A model generated the notes under the pieces. That model worked only from the letters and a program-made list of their open reading frames with translations, ran no database searches and was not told the origin of the DNA. A stretch of DNA of 64,000 bases, from positions 1,182,001 to 1,246,000 of the forward strand of contig CATNEN010000041.1 in assembly GCA_950097015.1 (NCBI GenBank), read 5' to 3'. Positions 46,884 to 56,190 of the stretch are shown piece by piece (position 1 is the stretch's first letter; the number at the start of each line of letters is the position of its first letter). Both the position numbers and the translations under genes were made by a program. The DNA comes from Macrostomum hystrix (Eukaryota; Platyhelminthes; Macrostomidae).

Positions 46884-48797
46884 CTAGAACAGGTCCGCCT
46901 TGCGCTTCAGGTCGCTCTTTCGCCACTCGGGCAGCCGGTCGAAATGCCGGCGTTCCATGCGGAACACTCGGATAAAATCCTCATCGGACAGGTGCGCCTC
47001 CAGCCTGGCCGGGTCCGCGCCCCTCGGCAAACTGCCTGCGCCCGACACTCGGCGCAGCGCCTCGTAGGAAAATTGACGCGGCGGCGGCGGCGTTGGCCGA
47101 TGGAGGCGAGACAGCCCGGCGCCGGTGGGGTGCAAGCCGAGGACATTGGGGTAGGACAGCAGGTCCTCATTGTCGGAAGACGCGGCTAGCAGTTCAGCGT
47201 AGCGTTGATGACGCCGGGCTGCGCTGGAAGCGGCAGCGGCGGCGTCGGACGGCGTTGGGTCCCAATGGCGGCGCTCCGGCGGCAGGCTGGCGGCCTTGGC
47301 GCGGTGCTCAGCAGCAGCGGCACCTGGCGAGTAGCTGCGGCCGCCGAGGCATACGAAGGCCTGAGGCGAGGGCACGGGTGGCCTGCGGGAAGCCGTGACC
47401 TGCGGGGCCGGCCGAGGCGTCTGCTGAAAGTGCTGTTGCATCCGCTGCAGCCGGCTGGCTCGGGAAGGCGGCGGCGGCGGCGGGCTGACCGGATCTTCTG
47501 GGCCGAGCAGTAGGGCGGAGCCGAGGCCGCCGAGCTGCAGCCGTCCAGAATCCAGCTCGCGCTTCGCCCGACTGCCTTCGCGGAAGCCGCCAGTTGATTT
47601 CGGCGCCTCCAGCGGAGAATCAGCCTCACCGTCGCCGCCGGCTGTCCCTGCATCGCGACGCCGCTGGCGCTGACGTTCCGCGAGCAACAGGGCGGGCAGC
47701 GGTGGGCAAGGCCAGTCGTCGCGCTCAATCGGCGCCGGCTTGGCCAGGTCGGGTCGCGAGCCGGCCGGGTAGTGGCTGAGCAACAGGGGGTCCTCGCTCG
47801 GGTCCAGCGACGGAGCCGGGCTTGGCGTCCGGGGTGTCCGAGGCCGGCCGAGGCCGCCTCCAGCAACGCTGGCTGGTCGGCGGGGCCCGATGGAGCCGGG
47901 GTGGGTGCCACCGCCGATGCGGGAGGACGAGGCAAGGCTCTGGGCCCTGGATCTGGGCCGGCTGCCATCGCGATGCATGGGCAGGTGAAAATGCTGCAGC
48001 GGGGTCTGCGGACTTGGCGAGCGGGCCACTGTGGCGCATGGACTGGCGGGCCGGTGGTAGCGATCATTGGGGTGCAGCTTGCGCTCGGCCTCCTGCTCTA
48101 GCGTGAGGTAGGAGCGGGCCAGCTGGGAGCCGAAGCGGGACCGCCGGCTGCTAGAGGCCTCTGATGGGCAGGAGAAGCTGCCGGGGCTCTGGTGGCCGCC
48201 GCCTCTGACGCTGCCGCCGTCAGTGAGGTAGTGGTAGTGGTGGTAGTGCTGGGGCGGATATTGCAGCTGCTGCTGCTGTTGCTGCAGGCTGCGTAGTCCA
48301 TGCCCGGTGCTCTCTGTGGCGTAGCCGGTGTCCGTGTTGCCGTCAACGCCGCGCAAACCCACAGAAGCGGCGGCGGTGACGCCATTGTCGGATGCGGCAG
48401 CGGCCGCGGCGGCTGCATCGGCCTCATCTTTGAGCCGCTCCCTGTGAGAGCAGGCCTTGCACAGGTAGAGCTCGTTTGACCAGAGCGTTACGCGGTCGCC
48501 TGGGGTGAAGGGAGTCCGGCAGCTCTGGCAGCGGAAGCAGCTGGGGTGGAAGGTGCTGCCCAGGGCGGTGATCACCTCGCCGACAACGTAGCCGGCACAG
48601 ACGCGGCACTTGACGCCGAACAGTCGCTGATAGTCCTCGGGGCAGTAGAAGCGGGCCTCGCGCACAAAGAAGCCGCCGCGCTCCAAGCCGGCGTGACACT
48701 CGGCGCACTTGAAGCAGTCGCGGTGCATGTACTGCTCCTGCACGCGCAGCACCTCCCCCTTGCAGCGCTTCTGGCAGGCCAGGCAATAAACCTTCAT
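46884..48797 (-). CDS. Actin-binding LIM protein (abLIM/UNC-115-like), intronless, two LIM domains plus villin headpiece
   Basis: Single open frame of 637 residues. LIM1 (residues 5-55) has ligands C5, C8, H25, C28, C31, C34, C52, D55. LIM2 (64-116) has C64, C67, H84, C87, C90, C93, C113, C116. The sequences 'CKGEVLRVQ', 'GGFF', 'DYQRLFG' and 'GEVITALGSTFHP' through 'FTPGDRVT' match the first two LIM domains of vertebrate abLIM. A long Pro/Ser/Gly/Arg-rich, probably disordered linker follows (about 125-590). The C-terminal villin headpiece (about 600-637) ends 'RLPEWRKSDLKRKADLF', the F-actin-binding fold. Known abLIMs link actin filaments to cytoplasmic targets and act in axon guidance and muscle. 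Vertebrate abLIM has four LIM domains, so two are missing, and the lack of introns contrasts with neighbouring genes. The ATG at 48797 begins just before LIM1. Confidence 0.92.
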   Translation of the reverse strand: MKVYCLACQKRCKGEVLRVQEQYMHRDCFKCAECHAGLERGGFFVREARFYCPEDYQRLFGVKCRVCAGYVVGEVITALGSTFHPSCFRCQSCRTPFTPGDRVTLWSNELYLCKACSHRERLKDEADAAAAAAAASDNGVTAAASVGLRGVDGNTDTGYATESTGHGLRSLQQQQQQLQYPPQHYHHYHYLTDGGSVRGGGHQSPGSFSCPSEASSSRRSRFGSQLARSYLTLEQEAERKLHPNDRYHRPASPCATVARSPSPQTPLQHFHLPMHRDGSRPRSRAQSLASSSRIGGGTHPGSIGPRRPASVAGGGLGRPRTPRTPSPAPSLDPSEDPLLLSHYPAGSRPDLAKPAPIERDDWPCPPLPALLLAERQRQRRRDAGTAGGDGEADSPLEAPKSTGGFREGSRAKRELDSGRLQLGGLGSALLLGPEDPVSPPPPPPSRASRLQRMQQHFQQTPRPAPQVTASRRPPVPSPQAFVCLGGRSYSPGAAAAEHRAKAASLPPERRHWDPTPSDAAAAASSAARRHQRYAELLAASSDNEDLLSYPNVLGLHPTGAGLSRLHRPTPPPPRQFSYEALRRVSGAGSLPRGADPARLEAHLSDEDFIRVFRMERRHFDRLPEWRKSDLKRKADLF

Positions 48798-50591
48798 TGC
48801 CGCTGCTGCTGCTTGTTCCTGTCACTCTGGCTGGCTACACAGGGCGGTTGCAGGCCGGCGGACAAAGCAGCCCTGGCTGCAAGGGAGGCAAAAAATCAAT
48901 CAAGCCTTAAACACAAACTCGCAAACATTCATGGCTTGAACTTAAACAGGAAGGAGGAAAATTAACCTTATTTACAAGAAGTAATATAATAATAAAATTT
49001 TCTGCTTAAAGTTAGCATTAGCTTAGTATCTATTCAATGTGGTTCTTTTAAACTGATTTTAAGTTCGATTGCATTGAAAAAAAACATTAAAATTTATTAA
49101 CTATCATTAAGGTATTTAAGCAATTTAGTGTACTTACATAATTACAAAATAATTATTGCATTATTGCTTTGAAATGGAAATGCAAGTGTCTACAGGTTAT
49201 TCTAAGCCAAGTAATAAACTGCTAATACTAATTATTTTCAACAAGCAATAAGTATTTGAAACTTTGCCATAGTATTGTTGTATATGTATATGAACATGGA
49301 TGGAAAAAATTGGTTTATGGTTATGACAGAACTCTAGTATATAAATTACATGAAATTTTATAGATACCTAAATTTTTAGGGCCTGTGGCAGCCTAGATAA
49401 AAGGGATCAAAAGGGAGTGGGCCTAAAGATTACATATCACAAACATGTGTGATATGTGCGATATCACAAACTAACTACATGTATACAGACATAATCCACT
49501 GTGGTCCCATTGCACTCGATTGCAGTCCAGTGTGGTCCACTATGTTTTAGTGTAGCTAATGCTCACATTGACCTACCCTAGGCCTAACTACATATAAATA
49601 TTTATTTAAAATGTCAATGACAACTTTATTTTACAATTGTTTGTACAAAAAAATGAAAAGTACTTAATTTAGCTATTTCAAAGGTCAAGGAAAGACTAAG
49701 AGGATTACAGGATCTAAGGATATAGAATCCAAGCCTACAATATCTAATTGCAACAAAGAAAATAGAAATTAAATATAAAAAAGAGAGAAATTATATAAAA
49801 AAGTGGAAGTCATATCCCCATGTTTTGTGCACTAGACAATGATTGATTACTATAAGAACATGACCAAGACTGCCACAGCTCTGACTGGCTCTGACAATAA
49901 AGGGTTGAAAAGTCAGCACATTTCTTCTTTTCTAATGAGCCATGATTGAAGGATACCTGGACACTTAGTCATCTTACAACTTTGTCATCCAGATGACAAT
50001 CTGTCCAATATCTCAGAGGGTGGATGATGAGACTTAGACTTTTGCACACTTTTCATCTATAAAACAAAAGTTTTCAGAGTTAGAACAGAACCACCCCCCT
50101 ACCCCTCCTCACATGTTGGCACCTATCTTTCAACTCTTATAATAAAATCAGTTTTGACACCTCTTTTGACAATTTAGAGTGTGAAGTGTGTTCATACCTT
50201 TGCCACACCATCCCCACCCTCACTTTATTGATGAAAACTTGATTGCTTGTTATTAATAGATGACGAACTGACCAAACTTTAAAGCATGCCAATTGGCTGG
50301 ATGACGAAGTGTACTACCTTCAAAGTGGATGACGAAGTTGTAAGATGATGAAGTGTCTAGGATCTGATTGGAGTAGGTATTTGCTTTGGAATTCAAGAGT
50401 AGGCCTAGGGAGAACTGAGCTTTGCTCATTGGCTATTGTTTCACATGTTATGTACACATTCCACAAAACAGAGTAAGAGCTTAACCAAAAACTTTAGTTT
50501 TTAGTTCTGATTTTAGTCAGACCAAAGTAGTAGTTTTTTTAATAAACTACTTAATAAAATGAAATTTTATAAATGTTAAATTAAAGGCAGG
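48798..50591. other. AT-rich DNA upstream of the abLIM gene
   Basis: The first 100 bp is probably 5' UTR, with a possible splice acceptor (CTTGCAG on the minus strand near 48877). The rest is AT-rich without recognisable genes. Confidence 0.4.
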
Positions 50592-51258
50592 GCTTATTCC
50601 CACAGTCCCATGCCAATAATTTCAATTTTATCTACACGGATCTGTGCCAATAATTTTCTGCTTATCCACATGGCAGCTTGTATGAATAGGTCTAAAACTC
50701 TATATAAATATGCAGTGCCGTTAATTTCAATTTTATCCACACAGTTGTTCTTTGAAACGAGGCCCTTTTGGGTTCGAACGTTTTGTTGAACCCTCAAGCC
50801 AATAGATCAACAAAGTTGCCAGTGTGTTATGACAGTGTTCTACATTTTGACCTACACATTCATTAACCTACATTAATGTCATCCTTTTTAATTATTGTAA
50901 TAACAACTTACTAAAACTTTTGTCATCATTATGTGTTTTCATTTGAATTGTATTGACTTACAACAAAGTAAGAAGTCTATCAAAGAAAATCATATGAGTC
51001 AACCAGCAGAATTCTAGTCAGCACCACACTTGTCACACATATTATACATCATTGTTATTCTTTTACAATATGCATTGATAGTGTACACTAGGCCTATACA
51101 CTATACTCTGAAGCAAAAGCCTTATGCTCAGAGAAAATAGGTAGGGACTTGCAAGTAGACCTATTCATACAAGCTGCCGTGTGGAAAAGCAGAAAATTAT
51201 TGGCATGGATCCGTGTGGATAAAATTGAAATTATAGGCACGGGACCGTAGGAATAAGC
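50592..51258. mobile_element. Foldback/MITE-like element with 102-bp inverted repeats
   Basis: 50592-50693 and 51157-51258 are imperfect inverted repeats of 102 bp each. They start GCTTATTCCCACAGTCCC on the left and end GGGACCGTAGGAATAAGC on the right. Part of the TIR (AATTTCAATTTTATCCACAC) recurs inside near 50717. No transposase, and the target duplication is unclear, so the superfamily is not assigned. Confidence 0.75.
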
Positions 51259-51929
51259 ACTTCCTATATTAAAAGTTTATATTATACATTTATTAAATTT
51301 TTTTAAATAAAAAAATATCTTATAAATATAATATGGCTCTAACTAAGAGCTGCTTATGTCTACTTGATCTGAAATCTCAATTGTGAAAAAAAGCAAACTA
51401 TGCATCACATTAAAACATATTTTATCATATAAATACAACTTCATATTTCATGCATGGCTTTTTGCAAGAAAACTAGAAAAAAAGAATTATTCTTGACACT
51501 ATAATGATCAAACTATCAGTATATATTAAGCATAATACTCCATATACTTTTACCTTTTTCACTGGACAACAAAACTATCTGACTGAAGAGGCTATTAAAA
51601 ATGTCAATGATACTACAAATTGTAAGTTAAGTCAAAGAACAAGAGGAAAGTTTTTACAAAAAACCAAGCACCGGCAATTTAAAAAGCGGCGCGGTGTCGT
51701 TTGCACGCTGAGCACTGATCTTATTTTTTTAAGTGAATCTACTAGACACGAAATTAAAATAGATAAATTAGAAATAAGTTTGTCTTAACAAAAACAAAGA
51801 TGATAGTGCAACCTAAATAAAATACTACAGTACATGAAGTAAAAATATTGACTTAGCTCACATCAAAGAAGCTTTAGAAGCTGAGGCACGATTTTCGGAA
51901 CACTCAAACAACCTAAAAGTTTAATTTAA

Positions 51930-53133
51930 GGGTGCGTTCGGGTAGCTTAAAATGACTTAAAATGAACTTAAACTGCAGTTTAAGTTCATTTTAACCTCTT
52001 TAATAAAACAAAAGCTAAACAGACTAAATGTCGAAATAAAGTAAAAAGATTGAAGCTGAATGGTTAAGTAGAATAACCGAATAATTAGTCTTTACATTTC
52101 CGTCTTGAAATTGTGTAGTTTTGGTATCAGATGTACAGTAGCCGTACGCGCACAAATTTGACTTTCGAACTTTCGCGTAGTTTAATTTGAATATTAATAT
52201 CATTTAATTTAATTAGTGTGAACTCATTGTCTTGCTTCGCTTGTATTCTTCCAATTGATCATGTAGTGGTTATATTAAGGTCTTAATTTTCAGTAGTTAC
52301 AGAAACCAATAAGTAAAGTTCAAGCGAAGTAGGACAATGACCATTGTTTCAATGAAGATGTAAATGTGTACTGAAAAAATCACCAGTTTTTAGTTTGTTG
52401 AAAAAACAGTAAAAATTTTGTGCACTGCGCATAAGTGTACAAAGAGAAGTTTTTTTTATTTTTGTGCAGAAATAAGTAAAAATATAAATATAAAAAAAGA
52501 ATGTTTCTGTCGAAATTAAATGTTTCTATTTAATTACTAAGAAATATATCACTGGATTCGTCTTTTAATTTTGCATCGAATGATTTCAGTTACAGCTCTG
52601 AAAGTTTCTTCGGAGCAAAGATATTTGCATTTAAATGAGTATTTTTAACCACGTACATTTTTTCTTTTGATTTCTAGCTTCATTCAGGCCCGAGGCCCCT
52701 AATGGATAAGATACTTTCTGCGCAATCGAGCGGACTGGGTTCGAATCCCAGAAGCCAATAATTTTTTTAAATCAAGAGGCTTTTATCTATCACTTAAGTA
52801 TACTGCTTTCAATAATTTAATTTTCGCACATTTGCTAATATATTTGAAGACTGCCCGGTGTACTACACATTCTAAATAAAATACGCGTACAAGTTTGCAT
52901 GTCAAATTTGCGCGCATACGGCTACTGTACAACTGATACCAAAACTACACAATTTCAAGACGGAAATGTAAAGACTAATTATTCGGTTATTCTACTTAAC
53001 CATTCAGCTTCAATCTTTTTACTTTATTTCGACATTTAGTCTGTTTAGCTTTTGTTTTATTAAAGAGGTTAAAATGAACTTAAACTGCAGTTTAAGTTCA
53101 TTTTAAGTCATTTTAAGCTACCCGAACGCACCC
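51930..53133. mobile_element. Harbinger-like element, 1204 bp, with 233-bp TIRs
   Basis: The terminal inverted repeats 51930-52162 and 52901-53133 are nearly perfect over 233 bp and begin GGGTGCGTTCGGG. A 3 bp TAA flanks both sides (51927-51929 and 53134-53136). A TWA duplication with G-rich TIR ends suggests PIF/Harbinger. Each TIR contains a perfect 34 bp palindrome centred on CTGCAG (left copy 51959-51992). There is no transposase, so it is non-autonomous. A tRNA-like sequence lies in the middle. Confidence 0.78.
52687..52756 (+). other. tRNA-like sequence inside the TIR element
   Basis: A-box-like GGCCCCTAATGGATAAG and a perfect T arm: stem CTGGG/CCCAG around the loop TTCGAAT. The acceptor stem pairs only at its outer three positions (GGC/GCC) and no clean anticodon stem is seen. 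It is therefore a tRNA-like Pol III promoter or tRNA relic and not a confident tRNA gene. Confidence 0.5.
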
Positions 53134-53869
53134 TAATATTGCTGATAATTCGCAATAATTCGCCAGAGCCAACTACTAATAATTCGTTTTTTTATAAATA
53201 ATATAAAATCTCTTGGCTGTCACTTATGCCTTTTAGCACTATGATAATGCTATCTCTCTATTAAATATTGTATCTAATTTTGCATAACTTTAGCATAGTT
53301 TGAGATTAAAAAGAAGTTTATTGATCACATTTGTTACAACTTACAATAAATTAGCTATGCATAAATATACATAAGGAGTAAGGTTGTAAAGTAACTTAAG
53401 TTGCCTTATATTTTGTGCATATATCATCACTGTACTATAATTAGTAGTCAATAGCACTTACACTTAGGTCTTAGCTATATTCTCTTAAACAAAAAATTAC
53501 TATTTTATTTTATTTAGGACTTAAATTTACATAGTTCATTGTAGATAATGCTACAATGCTAGGCCTTCTGATGCACAGTTGTATAACTTGCACAAACTTT
53601 AATATTAAAATAAAGGTTTTCTATCAATTACTATAAATTGCCCTTAATTGTTGCAATGAGTGCATAGAATCAAGGAGAGATCTAACTCTGGATATGAAAA
53701 TTTAGAATGTAAAAATTCTGGTCATAGCGAAAAAGCATATTGCCAATGCATTCTATAGCCTCAGTATGGTGTATGTATTTAACATTGGTAAAAACTGATT
53801 GGCCAAAGTTATATACACTAAGAACTCTTGTGATATTTTGACTTAGGTCTCTCTTTGCGTTGAGATCCC

Positions 53870-54948
53870 TAAATGAGGTCGGGTGTCCTACTCTTTGTGA
53901 GAGACTCTATTGCTGTGACTCGAAAATAACAAAGACAAGACGGTTCAGGATTCCAAGCTAAACAGCTGATAATTTAGTGTTAGTTGGTCAACAAGAGAAG
54001 GCTATGGATGATTAATTCCCCTGGCAGCGCTCTTTCCGCCCCTGCCAGGTACTGTACTTGATTAAATATTAGGCTCACAACCTGCACTGGTAAATTACTA
54101 ATAAAATCTTGGTAGCCTCAACACAAGAACACGCGAACTCTACTCGAAAATACTCTGGACACAAACAAGAACTCACGAAAATAATGTGACAATTAACACC
54201 TATACAAAAGCATAGTCCCTATGACAAAACAAGATAAATAATACGACCTAACCCAAAGTCCTTAGTCTGAACCGAGGCGACCAGCAAGCACTTCTGCACT
54301 ATGGCACAACAATAGTTCTATTGTGCCACACCTAATGTCAATTTGATGGTGTCCCACCGATGATGGTCAGAGATATGGAGAGTACTTCTGTGCTTGCCAA
54401 TCCCTATCTAACACTCCGTCAGCAGTTGGCCAGACGTACCGAGCTCAGTGCAAGCTACTTACTGACGTGGGATTGAGTGTGAGGTTTTCTTTGGCTAACT
54501 AGTTGGACCGGCTTACCTGTCCCAGTATCTATTACTAGGATGCATTACAACGATTGCAACGAAGATGCATGAAATGCACATGAAAAAAACATGACACATG
54601 ATAAGACACACAATGATGATACGCACGGTAAGACACACGATGATGAATCAAATTGACAATGCAATAGTCAGTTATATAGTCAAGCGCCTGCCCCAACCCT
54701 CATCAAAGCCTGGGTGCCGGCTGCGCCACTTGTTCTCCTGCCAGGTCAACCCTGCCGGTTAGTGAACTGACTGCTGATTGGCCTGGCCCGGGGTATCGCG
54801 CTTAAGTCGGTCGCATCAAATTGGCTAGCTGTCCTCCTATTGGCTGGGCCTACCAGACCGGGGTTAGTCCAATGCCTTGGCTAGGGTGACTGGCCAATCG
54901 CGTGTGTAGGCCTGGCTGGCGCGCATGTACAAAAACAACCCTGTTACA
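53870..54948 (-). mobile_element. Possible solo LTR or LTR-like promoter block
   Basis: On the minus strand the block starts TGTAACAGGG at 54948. It carries three CCAAT boxes in sense (ATTGG on + at 54777, 54820, 54839) and two in antisense (54869, 54894), then a TATA box (ACTATATAAC, 54671-54680). That order fits a U3 promoter. The other end, a partner LTR and a target duplication were not found, so the left boundary is only a guess. A host promoter is the alternative. Confidence 0.3.
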
Positions 54949-56190
54949 ATAATTCATTAATGTTGAGTGCGCGAAAATGTTACTTCAAGTAGAAATATAT
55001 GCATTATAAAATAAACATGCCGACACTACACTCTGCCCTAAAATGTTTGCATTCTAAAATTATAGCATGTATGTATTTAGTTAATAGCAATTAGTTCACT
55101 CAATTTCTAAGCTTTGAACCACTTGTGCATGACATCCTAAATGAAGTGGCTCCACTGCACAGACACCTCAGCTTCAATTCTGTACATAACACAAGGAGAA
55201 CTGTGAGTTACAAGGTGAAATGGCAGTTTCAGAAGACAAAAAATCTTTTTTATGGTATGGGTACAGCAAATGGTCATCAAGAGCAGTGCTTACCTTTGCA
55301 GAGTATTCAGTACTTTAGGTATTCAAGTTTGGGAAATTAATTTTGAAACTTTAACTTGAAGTTTCAGATCATAATAATTTCTCTTTAAAAGTTACATTGA
55401 AGTGATTGCCTTCCAAAAACAAATATATATTCATTCAACAGTTGTAAACAATGTGCAGTTTCTCTTGTTGAAGCTGAAATTTTAATAGCACTGTAGACAC
55501 ATTTCAAAGGTGATCATGAACCAGAAATAGTATGTTAAAGAATGTTTTTCACCCAAAAATTGGCTTAAAGGCTAAATAACAAAATGACAGCTTAATTTTT
55601 GTACTAAATTTTTTTTTTATATTCTACTTTTATATTACTTAGTTTTGTATTATTAACAGCTTAGAACTTTGTTTATTCATGGTAGCCTATGCTCTTTTAC
55701 TAAGGCTTGTGAATCAATAGCTAGCTAGCCATAATGTTTGAACACAAAAGTTGATAAAGGCAAGCTGTTGGTGGTCATAGACAATAAATATGATCCTGTA
55801 GCTACATATATTCTTGCAATCTACCTTAAATTTGACCTATAAGAGTTCTTAATTAATACTTCTATATTTTTATATTCGGTATACATTCAAGTGAGTTTCA
55901 CATTATTTTTATGATTTGTTTTAATGTAGGCATGCATTTGGAAAGTATGCATATGTAGCAATTAAAATACAGTGTAGCTGTTAAAAAATTGTTATAAAAT
56001 TTGTTAGCATGGAATAAGCAGTAGTATTTGTAATCATGCCTTCAAAAGACAAAGACATGTGAATTATATTTTATATTCTGTGATTTATATTTTATTTTTG
56101 CTGGCTGTTCACAATATAGGTATCATTGTCCATTTTCGAACCTGACTGCATTCCCCAACGCCAAATCCCTTGCAGCCACCCAGACCGGAC
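54949..56190. other. AT-rich DNA upstream of the APEX2 gene
   Basis: No gene or repeat recognised. The CCCTTGCAG just before the APEX2 start (ending about 56175) could be a cis or trans splice acceptor in the 5' UTR. Confidence 0.4.

Noticed and set aside
47186-48067. 293-residue minus-strand frame overlapping the abLIM gene
   Set aside because: Alternative frame of the GC-rich abLIM linker; the abLIM frame has clear domain homology at both ends.
52687-52756. Functional tRNA gene
   Set aside because: The T arm is perfect, but the acceptor stem pairs only at three positions and no anticodon stem is evident.
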